Below, in pieces: positions 1 through 4,121 of a stretch of 6,240 nucleotides of DNA. The stretch is from positions 1-6,240 of the forward strand of contig JACQRN010000302.1 of NCBI GenBank assembly GCA_016206515.1, written 5' to 3'. The position numbers and the translations under genes were made by a program. This DNA is from Planctomycetota bacterium. Lineage in GTDB: Bacteria; Planctomycetota; SBBH01; JACQRN01. Below the pieces are notes generated by a model. That model made no database searches. It saw nothing but the letters and a program-made list of their open reading frames with translations, and was not told the DNA's origin. Within the stretch, counting starts at the first letter, position 1, and each line of letters starts with the position of its first letter.

Positions 1-51
1 CCGCTCGTGGTCGACCCGGGCGAACTCGATCGCGGAGCGCACGATCACCAT
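1..51 (-). CDS. Start of an unidentified leftward gene (5' partial)
   Basis: An open frame reads leftward from an ATG at 51 to the window edge and encodes the 17 residues MVIVRSAIEFARVDHER. All 17 codons end in G or C, which matches the firmly coding genes here and is unlikely by chance in an intergenic stretch. A weak GGTAGG lies directly against the start, so the ribosome site is poor. The gene would be divergent from rpmH, with about 80 bases between the two starts. I do not recognise the protein from 17 residues, and no function is proposed. It could still be a chance open frame, because the visible part is very short. Confidence 0.45.
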   Translation of the reverse strand, partial: MVIVRSAIEFARVDHER

Positions 52-92
52 CCTACCGCGATGAAACCGCGCGAGAGGCAGAAGGGTTCTGA

Positions 93-121
93 TACACAGC
101 CGCGGGTCGGGTCTCTATAAT
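93..121 (+). promoter_or_regulatory. Promoter of rpmH
   Basis: A perfect TATAAT lies at 116-121. A partial -35 box, TACACA, lies at 93-98 and matches TTGACA at 4 of 6 positions, with a 17-base spacer. Transcription would be expected to begin near 127-129, only a few bases before the rpmH ATG at 131. The mRNA would then be leaderless or nearly so, which fits the absence of any Shine-Dalgarno sequence before rpmH. The start site is inferred from spacing only. Confidence 0.65.
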
Positions 122-128
122 CCCGCGG
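100..128. repeat. 7-bp inverted repeat flanking the rpmH -10 box
   Basis: CCGCGGG at 100-106 and CCCGCGG at 122-128 are perfect reverse complements. The 15 bases between them contain the TATAAT box of the rpmH promoter. The right arm covers the predicted transcription start. It could be an operator dyad or chance in GC-rich DNA; the sequence does not decide. Confidence 0.5.
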
Positions 129-130
129 CC

Positions 131-277
131 ATGTGGCGCACCTACCAACCCCATGTCCGCCGCCGGAAGAAGAAGCACGGCTTCCGCGCCCGCATGAAGA
201 CCAAAGGGGGCCGCAAGGTGCTCGCGCGGCGGCGTCGGCACGGACGGACGCGGCTCGCGGTCACCGGCAAGCGCTAG
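131..277 (+). CDS. rpmH: Large ribosomal subunit protein bL34
   Basis: This 48-residue protein is bL34, a small basic component of the 50S subunit that binds 23S rRNA. The family core is clear: RTYQP at residues 3-7, the basic run RRRKKKHGFRARM at 10-22, and GRKVLARRR at 27-35. The usual second residue K is W here, and the C-terminus carries a few extra residues (LAVTGKR) beyond the common 44-46 residue length. Of its 48 residues, 21 are Arg or Lys. The ATG at 131 is the only start consistent with the family. No Shine-Dalgarno sequence precedes it, and the promoter lies so close that the message is probably near-leaderless. In many bacteria rpmH is followed by rnpA; here the next gene is a different small basic protein, 17 bases downstream and probably co-transcribed. 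Confidence 0.96.
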   Translation: MWRTYQPHVRRRKKKHGFRARMKTKGGRKVLARRRRHGRTRLAVTGKR

Positions 278-294
278 GCGATCCAGGAGGGGAA

Positions 295-408
295 ATGGCA
301 CGACCCGGCAAGATCCGCAGGCTCCTCTGGCGCAGCAAGAAGGCGAACCACGGCCGTAAGCCCGGCAAGGGGCGGTTCAAGCGGACGAACAAGTTCATGT
401 CGAAGTAG
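295..408 (+). CDS. Small very basic protein downstream of rpmH, unidentified
   Basis: This gene encodes 37 residues, 15 of them Arg or Lys. Key segments are RPGKIRRLLWRSKKANHG at residues 3-20 and GKGRFKRTNKF at 24-34. A strong ribosome site, AGGAGGGG, lies at 286-293 just before the ATG at 295. The frame is open further upstream, but that extension overlaps rpmH out of frame, so 295 is the real start. It lies 17 bases after rpmH in the same direction, which suggests one transcript. The composition and position suggest an RNA-binding or ribosome-associated protein. The general pattern recalls tiny ribosomal proteins such as bTHX or bS22, but I cannot align it convincingly to either, so no name is given. 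Its TAG stop (406-408) lies inside the GTAG end of the palindromic element that follows. Confidence 0.75.
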   Translation: MARPGKIRRLLWRSKKANHGRKPGKGRFKRTNKFMSK

Positions 409-448
409 CCCGGGGTTCATCCCCGGGCGGGCATGAAGCCCGCCCTAC
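405..448 (-). repeat. REPIN-like palindromic element, intact copy
   Basis: This 44-base element is bounded by GTAG at 405-408 and CTAC at 445-448. It contains two hairpins: CCCGGGG/CCCCGGG (409-415 with 421-427, loop TTCAT) and GGGCGGGC/GCCCGCCC (425-432 with 438-445, loop ATGAA). The GTAG next to a GC-rich hairpin, in inverted pairs, is the known layout of REP sequences and REPINs mobilised by RAYT-type Y1 transposases. The assignment by layout is inference; no RAYT gene is in the window. The element fills the gap between two convergent genes and contains both of their stop codons. A second copy in opposite orientation, split by an insertion, lies at 2488-2660. Confidence 0.8.
409..445. terminator. 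Probable bidirectional terminator or mRNA 3'-end structure
   Basis: The two overlapping hairpins lie between the convergent small basic gene and gltX. They share the three G at 425-427, so their full stems compete. There is no T-tract on either strand, so this is not a classical intrinsic terminator. It is better read as a REP-type structure that protects or ends both messages. The loops TTCAT and ATGAA are complementary to each other. Confidence 0.5.
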
Positions 449-1911
449 CTCGTGGGAGGCAGGAGCGTTGCCACCGCCCGTTCCAGCCGTGCGAGCGTCT
501 CGTCCCGACCCAGCAGGACCATCGACTCCAGGATCGGTGGCGTGACCGGCTTCCCCGTGACCGCCAGGCGGGCGACCATGTAGAGGTCGCCCTTCTTCCA
601 GCCAGACGCGACCTCGACACGGGCAGAGGCCTCGGCCAGGGCGTCCGGCGTCCAGCGTCCGGCGTCCAGCATGCCGTACGCCTCGCGGAGCGCCCGGAGG
701 ACCGCAGCGGTCCCGGCGGCGTCCCTCTTCTTCGGGATCAGTGCGGCGGCGTCCGGCTTCGGCCTCGAGACGAGGAACTCCGTCATCGGCGCGAACTCGG
801 GGAGGGTCTGGATCCTCTCGCGGACGATCGGGAGGACCCCGGCAAGGAGCGCGTCCGTCATCCCCGCGGGAACCTGCCCCGCCTCCCGCAGGCGTCGCGC
901 GAGCACCTCCTGCGGCAGGTCCCGCAGGACCGACCCGTTCAGCCAGCCGAGCTTCGCCAGGTCGAACACGGGGCCGCCCAGGCAGATCCGCGTCGGGTCG
1001 AACGACGCGACGAACTCCTCAAGGGAGAACCGTTCCCTCCCGTCGCTCATCGAATACCCCATCAGCCCGAGGAAATTGACCATCGCCTCCGGGAGGTACC
1101 CCCGATCGCGGTACCAGGCGAGCGAGGTGGGGTTCTTGCGTTTGGAGACCTTCGAGCGGTCGGCGTTCCGCAGCAGAGGCAGGTGGCACATCACCGGGAC
1201 CACCCACCCGAACACGCGGTACAGCAGGACATGCTTCGGGACCGACGAAATCCATTCCTCCCCGCGCAGGATGTGGGTGATCCGCATGAGGCGGTCGTCC
1301 ACGACCACCGCCAGGTGGTAGGTCGGGAAGCCGTCGGTCTTCAGGAGGACCTGATCGTCGATCGTGTGGTTCTCGATCCGGATCTCCCCGCGCAGGAGGT
1401 CCTGGAAGACGGTTGCCTCCTCCTTCGGGACGCGCAGCCGGACGACGTGGGGTTCTTTCGCCCCCACGCGCCGCGCGGCATCGGCCGGGTTGAGTCCCCG
1501 GCAGGTTCCGTCGTACCCGGGGGGTCGCCCCGTCTGCCTCTGCGCCATGCGCATCGACTCGAGCCGCTCGCTCGTGCAGAAGCACGGGTACGCCGCGCCG
1601 GAGGAGACGAGCCGGTCGACGTGCTCGCGGTAGACCGCCAGCCGCTCCGACTGCCGGTACGGGCCGCAGGCCCCCCCGACGTCCGGTCCCTCGTCCCACG
1701 ACAGGCCGAGCCACTTGAGCGTCGCGTAGATCTCCTCCTCGGCCCCCGCGACGAACCGGTCCCGGTCGGTGTCCTCGATCCGGATGAGGAATTGTCCGCC
1801 GGCTCTACGCGCGAAGGCGTAGTTGAACAGGGCCGCGTAGGCGGTGCCGACGTGCGCCTGCCCGGTCGGGGAGGGCGCGATGCGGGTCCGCACGTGAGCC
1901 GCCTCAACCAC
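445..1911 (-). CDS. gltX: Glutamate--tRNA ligase
   Basis: This 488-residue cytoplasmic enzyme charges tRNA-Glu with glutamate using ATP and is a class I synthetase. RTRIAPSPTG is at residues 8-17 and the HIGH-box variant HVGT at 20-23. RIEDTDRDR lies at 44-52, the HILRGEEW segment at 213-220, and the KMSKS-box variant KVSKR at 254-258. The anticodon-binding region follows to the end. Cysteines 110, 112 and 137 occupy the zinc-site region seen in some bacterial enzymes; the His that follows in E. coli is replaced by Gly, so zinc binding is uncertain. Length is close to the usual 470-490. The start is GTG at 1911, directly after an in-frame TGA; a GTG at 1893, preceded by GAGGCGG, is a plausible alternative. 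The TAG stop lies within the CTAC end of the palindromic element. Confidence 0.97.
   Translation of the reverse strand: MVEAAHVRTRIAPSPTGQAHVGTAYAALFNYAFARRAGGQFLIRIEDTDRDRFVAGAEEEIYATLKWLGLSWDEGPDVGGACGPYRQSERLAVYREHVDRLVSSGAAYPCFCTSERLESMRMAQRQTGRPPGYDGTCRGLNPADAARRVGAKEPHVVRLRVPKEEATVFQDLLRGEIRIENHTIDDQVLLKTDGFPTYHLAVVVDDRLMRITHILRGEEWISSVPKHVLLYRVFGWVVPVMCHLPLLRNADRSKVSKRKNPTSLAWYRDRGYLPEAMVNFLGLMGYSMSDGRERFSLEEFVASFDPTRICLGGPVFDLAKLGWLNGSVLRDLPQEVLARRLREAGQVPAGMTDALLAGVLPIVRERIQTLPEFAPMTEFLVSRPKPDAAALIPKKRDAAGTAAVLRALREAYGMLDAGRWTPDALAEASARVEVASGWKKGDLYMVARLAVTGKPVTPPILESMVLLGRDETLARLERAVATLLPPTR
641..668. repeat. Four tandem heptamers inside gltX
   Basis: Two exact 14-base units GCGTCCGGCGTCCA lie back to back, which is the same as four 7-base units alternating GCGTCCG and GCGTCCA. 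They fall in the C-terminal anticodon-binding part of gltX, coding the region around DAGRWTPDA. Gain or loss of one 7-base unit would shift the frame; 14 would as well. Confidence 0.85.
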
Positions 1912-2053
1912 TCAAGCCCCCGCGGAAGCCGGATGCCGCCTCGTCGCAACGAATCTCACGCGCGGCTTTCACGGGGCTCGAATGTACGTATTTCCGTCGA
2001 TTCGCGCGCGGGGAGATCAAGCGGACCCGCGAGCCGCCCGATGCACTGTTGCC

Positions 2054-2482
2054 ATGACAACCTACCAGTGCCCCGGAGAGCCGTACACGATCGGTCGCGC
2101 GATCTGCCGCGCCCGCCAGCAGGGGTATTTCGAGAAGTGCCCCGCCTGCGCATGCGCGAGCGCCGCGTGGGAGAGCGCCGAGTCCGGGATCGCCGCCGCG
2201 CCGGTCCTGCCGGGTCTGGCCGCCCCGATCGCGATCCGGACCCCGGCGGTCGCCCCCGTTCCGTTCGAGACCGCCCCGACGCTGGAGCCCGTGGCCGCCG
2301 CGGAGGACTTCGTTTCGCCGCGCGGCTGGCTGGACTACGACCCCCTGGCCGACGACCCCGCCGCCGGGGAGGCGCCCGCGGACATCCCTGCGCGAACCGC
2401 CGGGACGGGCGCCCCCTCGCGCGCGCGGGAGACCGTGGCGGGGTGGATGAAAAACCTAAGGCAGATCTACAACCTGTTCTGA
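2054..2482 (+). CDS. Cys-rich, probably zinc-binding small protein with Pro/Ala-rich tail, unidentified
   Basis: The product has 142 residues. The N-terminus carries C6, C18, C29, C32 and C34 around YTIGRAICRARQQGYFEKCPAC, which looks like a small zinc ribbon (a C-x2-C knuckle paired with earlier Cys). Residues 35-85 are rich in Ala, Pro and Val and look disordered. The end contains RGWLDYDPLADD (90-101) and a conserved-looking tail, WMKNLRQIYNLF (131-142), that could be a docking peptide. There is no signal peptide or membrane segment. The ATG at 2054 was chosen because GC-ending codons begin there; the open 24 codons upstream from 1982 have many A/T-ending codons and look non-coding. No Shine-Dalgarno sequence is visible. 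It is divergent from gltX. I recall similar Cys spacing in N-termini of some planctomycete proteins, but cannot confirm homology. Function is unknown. Confidence 0.7.
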   Translation: MTTYQCPGEPYTIGRAICRARQQGYFEKCPACACASAAWESAESGIAAAPVLPGLAAPIAIRTPAVAPVPFETAPTLEPVAAAEDFVSPRGWLDYDPLADDPAAGEAPADIPARTAGTGAPSRARETVAGWMKNLRQIYNLF

Positions 2483-2515
2483 GAGAGGTAGGGCGGGCTT
2501 CATGCCCGCCCGGGG

Positions 2516-2567
2516 GTCGCCCGCGCCAGGATAGCGGAGCGCGAAGCGGTCCGCTGACGCGGGCGAC
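2516..2567. repeat. Nested long hairpin within the split element
   Basis: An outer 10-bp perfect stem pairs GTCGCCCGCG (2516-2525) with CGCGGGCGAC (2558-2567). Inside it, AGCGGA (2533-2538) pairs with TCCGCT (2550-2555), and within that CGC-GAA-GCG closes a three-base loop after one G/G mismatch. The result is a long, structured stem typical of REP-like or mosaic intergenic elements. It begins exactly at the point where the split element is interrupted. Confidence 0.75.
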
Positions 2568-2589
2568 GGGCGGCCACGGAGGGCCGCCC
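2568..2589. repeat. Second hairpin within the split element
   Basis: GGGCGGCC (2568-2575) pairs with GGCCGCCC (2582-2589) around the loop ACGGAG. It adjoins the nested hairpin without a gap. The sequence is of the GC-rich REP type, but differs from the hairpins of the 44-base element, so it is probably from another repeat family. Confidence 0.7.
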
Positions 2590-2612
2590 CGGGTAGCGCG
2601 CGGGGAGGAAAA

Positions 2613-2628
2613 GGGCCAGGGATGGCCC
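2613..2628. terminator. Short hairpin before the pilin gene 3' end
   Basis: GGGCCA (2613-2618) pairs with TGGCCC (2623-2628) around GGGA, followed on the + strand by ATTCAAAA. It could act as a weak terminator or simply be part of the hairpin cluster between convergent genes. Confidence 0.35.
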
Positions 2629-2672
2629 ATTCAAAAGAGATCGTATGAACCCCGGGCTACCGGGTGTGGGGA

Positions 2673-3290
2673 TTACGGTTCCCCGCCCGAATTGCGCAGC
2701 GTCACCGTCGTCGAGAGGTCGACCTCCTCCGTGGTGCCGTCGATCACCTTCTGCATGGTGAAGGAGATCGTGAGCTTGCCGTCGGCGAGCGTGATCGACA
2801 GGCTCCCCCCCTCGACGATGCCGGGGAGGGATTCGACCTCGCCCGTGTCCGCGTCCGTGAGGATGATCCGCCCCTCGTCGATGAGAGTGTCGCCGTCGTC
2901 GTCGAGGCCATTGGCCGGATCCTGCGGGTCGTTGTCGAATGACACACCGCGAAGGCCGCTCCAGACCATCGCCCCGGCGACGTAGTCGGTCGGGATCCGG
3001 TACGTCAGGTCGTCCACGTCGACGGGCGCGAGCGGCGTGAAGGTGTCCGCGGAGGCCTGCCGGAGCGCCTCGGCGACCCGGTTGAGCGTGGAGGCCGCCA
3101 TCGCCTCCATCTGCGCGCGCTCCGACTGCCGCCAGAACGCCGCGTTCCCCTGGTTCAACGCCTCATAGATCGCCACGACCAGGACCGACAGGATGACAAG
3201 ACCGAAGGCGACCTCGACGAGGGTGAAGCCCGCTGGACGCTGGACCCTTCGACTGCGCTCAGGGCAGGCTCCGGACGCAGGACATGCCAT
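2673..3290 (-). CDS. PilW/GspJ-like prepilin (minor pilin or pseudopilin)
   Basis: The product has 205 residues and a prepilin N-terminus: a basic leader, G21 before F22 at the processing site, FTLVEV with the expected Glu at mature position 5 (E26), then a hydrophobic helix to about residue 45. The globular part has an acidic loop NGLDDDGDTLIDEG (127-140) that resembles calcium-binding loops, and ends in beta-rich sequence. Size and order after a PilV-like gene fit PilW or GspJ type minor subunits of type IV pili or type II secretion; I cannot choose between these. ATG 3290 was chosen because it lies four bases after a run of six G (3295-3300); GTG 3293 is an alternative. The gene starts ten bases after the upstream stop, so translation is probably coupled. 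Leader residues 8-15 (ACPERSRR) are coded by a palindromic repeat. A small hairpin (2668-2684) covers the stop codon. Confidence 0.9.
   Translation of the reverse strand: MACPASGACPERSRRVQRPAGFTLVEVAFGLVILSVLVVAIYEALNQGNAAFWRQSERAQMEAMAASTLNRVAEALRQASADTFTPLAPVDVDDLTYRIPTDYVAGAMVWSGLRGVSFDNDPQDPANGLDDDGDTLIDEGRIILTDADTGEVESLPGIVEGGSLSITLADGKLTISFTMQKVIDGTTEEVDLSTTVTLRNSGGEP
3244..3270. repeat. PERSRR-type palindromic repeat inside a prepilin leader
   Basis: The + strand carries ACCCTTCGACTGCGCTCAGG and continues GCAGGCT. CCCT at 3245-3248 and AGGG at 3261-3264 close a small dyad. From general knowledge, this sequence (CCTTCGAC..GCTCAGGGCAGG) recurs as a short dispersed repeat in many environmental bacterial genomes, and its translation PERSRR is a familiar signature. 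Here it lies in frame within the leader peptide of the PilW/GspJ-like gene. Confidence 0.75.
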
Positions 3291-3300
3291 CACTCCCCCC

Positions 3301-3756
3301 CTACTGATGCGTAAGCAATGTCAGCAACGTGACATCCGTCTGCGCCCCCGTCGGCCCCTGCCATACCACCTGCACCGTCACCGCCAGGAGGTCCGGGTCG
3401 GTGTCGTCGACCAGGACCTCCCCGGCGATCCCGTCCGCGTCGTCGTCGGTCACGATCAGGCCGGTGACGGCGAAGACGCTCCCCGGCGCGGTCCCCTCCC
3501 CGTCCGGATCGTCCGCCGGGTCGGCGTTGTACGTCGTCACCACCGCGTCGAGATCCTCCGCGGAGACCGCCTGGATCTCCTCGAGCTTCGACTGCGCCGC
3601 CTGCATCGCGAGGTTGTACTGCTGCAGCGCCTCGGACTGCTGGATGCAGTGCGTGATCCCCGCCATCAGCGCCAGGAGGGCGACCGCGAGGATCGTCATC
3701 GCCATCATCAGCTCGATGAGGGAGAAACCGGAGACGTCGCGTCGCATGGTCTTCAT
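3301..3756 (-). CDS. PilV-like prepilin (minor pilin or pseudopilin)
   Basis: The product has 151 residues. The leader MKTMRRDVSG ends in G10, the processing site, followed by FSLIELMMAM with Glu at mature position 5 (E15) and a hydrophobic helix to about residue 33. A short helical stretch with QSKLEEIQA (55-63) is typical of PilV-like proteins. The C-terminal part is acidic, with DDDADGIAGE at 104-113, and ends in a beta-strand-rich tail (VTVQVVWQGPTG). It would be inserted in the inner membrane, cleaved by a prepilin peptidase and built into a pilus or pseudopilus. The frame stays open far upstream to 4152, but that extension does not look coding and lies before the promoter. ATG 3756 has GGGG about eight bases ahead; ATG 3747 (MRRDVSG) is possible. 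It is the first gene of a two-gene operon with the PilW/GspJ-like gene. Confidence 0.9.
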   Translation of the reverse strand: MKTMRRDVSGFSLIELMMAMTILAVALLALMAGITHCIQQSEALQQYNLAMQAAQSKLEEIQAVSAEDLDAVVTTYNADPADDPDGEGTAPGSVFAVTGLIVTDDDADGIAGEVLVDDTDPDLLAVTVQVVWQGPTGAQTDVTLLTLLTHQ

Positions 3757-3772
3757 CAGGAGCCCCAAGGGG

Positions 3773-3800
3773 ACTATAGACGCCCTGGCGCCGGGGTCAA
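3773..3800 (-). promoter_or_regulatory. Promoter of the leftward pilin operon
   Basis: Read leftward, TTGACC (3800-3795) and TATAGT (3778-3773) are separated by 16 bases; each matches the sigma-70 consensus at 5 of 6 positions. Transcription would begin near 3766, giving a leader of about ten bases before the ATG at 3756. The palindrome CCCCAAGGGG (3763-3772) lies directly between the -10 box and the start codon, covering the likely start site. Confidence 0.7.
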
Positions 3801-3833
3801 CCCGGAGAGGCCTGACTGACGACGTTTGCATGC

Positions 3834-3857
3834 CCCCCTCAACTAGGTTGAGAGGGG
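3834..3857. promoter_or_regulatory. Strong hairpin between divergent pilin operons
   Basis: CCCCCTCAAC (3834-3843) pairs with GTTGAG-A-GGGG (3847-3857) around the loop TAG, giving ten base pairs with one bulged A. It lies about 34 bases upstream of the -35 box of the leftward promoter. It may be an operator for a dimeric regulator or a structured leader of a rightward transcript. There is no following T-tract, so an intrinsic terminator is less likely. Confidence 0.5.
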
Positions 3858-4121
3858 CGTACGGGAATGCGACGGGCCGGCCGATTTCCGGACGCGCCCG
3901 CCCGGGAACCCGGTCGCACGAGCGATGGATCCTCTTCGCGACGGCACGCGGCGTGCGCTCCGCTCTTCCACCATGGGAATGCGCCGACAGCCGGTTCATG
4001 ATTCGATCCCGTCGCAAAGGGGGTGCCGCGGGACCGGGAGCGGCCCGGCCATGGTCGATGCGATTCCGGAACAGGTCTGTCCCAGCCCCTTCCGACGGGG
4101 TATGGTGCCGGGGGGGTGCCC

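Larger units (their letters stand above)
2488..2660 (+). repeat. REPIN-like palindromic element, copy split by 129 bases
   Basis: Bases 2488-2515 and 2645-2660 together equal the 44-base element at 405-448 in reverse orientation, with no mismatch. The left part holds GTAG and the hairpin GGGCGGGC/GCCCGCCC (2491-2498 with 2504-2511, loop TTCAT). The right part ends in GGGCTAC. The 129 bases between (2516-2644) are absent from the other copy and consist largely of other hairpins. The identity on the left side extends three bases further out, to 2485 (GAG). It starts six bases after the stop of the Cys-rich gene and ends twelve bases before the stop of the convergent pilin-like gene. Confidence 0.8.
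3757..4121. other. Divergent intergenic region between the two pilin operons
   Basis: These 365 bases separate the leftward PilV/PilW-like operon from the rightward PilX-like genes. Besides the leftward promoter they hold a strong hairpin at 3834-3857. I found no convincing rightward promoter; TATGGT at 4101-4106 is a weak -10 candidate without a good -35 box. Open frames across the region have mixed third positions and show no recognisable protein, so I see no gene here. Confidence 0.6.

Noticed and set aside
133..294. Upstream extension of the small basic gene
   Set aside because: It overlaps rpmH in another frame, and a strong ribosome site directly precedes the ATG at 295.
1982..2053. 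Longer start for the Cys-rich gene
   Set aside because: The 24 codons have many A/T-ending positions, unlike the sequence from 2054 on.
421..2515. Composite transposon bounded by the inverted repeats
   Set aside because: The DNA between holds the housekeeping gene gltX and no transposase, and base composition does not change at the borders. Two dispersed REPIN-like copies explain the repeats better.
405..2660. CRISPR array
   Set aside because: The repeats are two, inverted and 2 kb apart; there are no regular spacers and no cas genes.
433..2985. Rightward open frame of 850 codons
   Set aside because: It runs antisense through gltX, the REP cluster and a pilin gene, and its translation is low-complexity Arg/Pro-rich. 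It is a shadow produced by high GC content.
4023..4121. N-terminal extension of the first PilX-like gene
   Set aside because: The added 33 residues do not fit a prepilin leader, and the ATG at 4122 has a well-spaced G-rich ribosome site.
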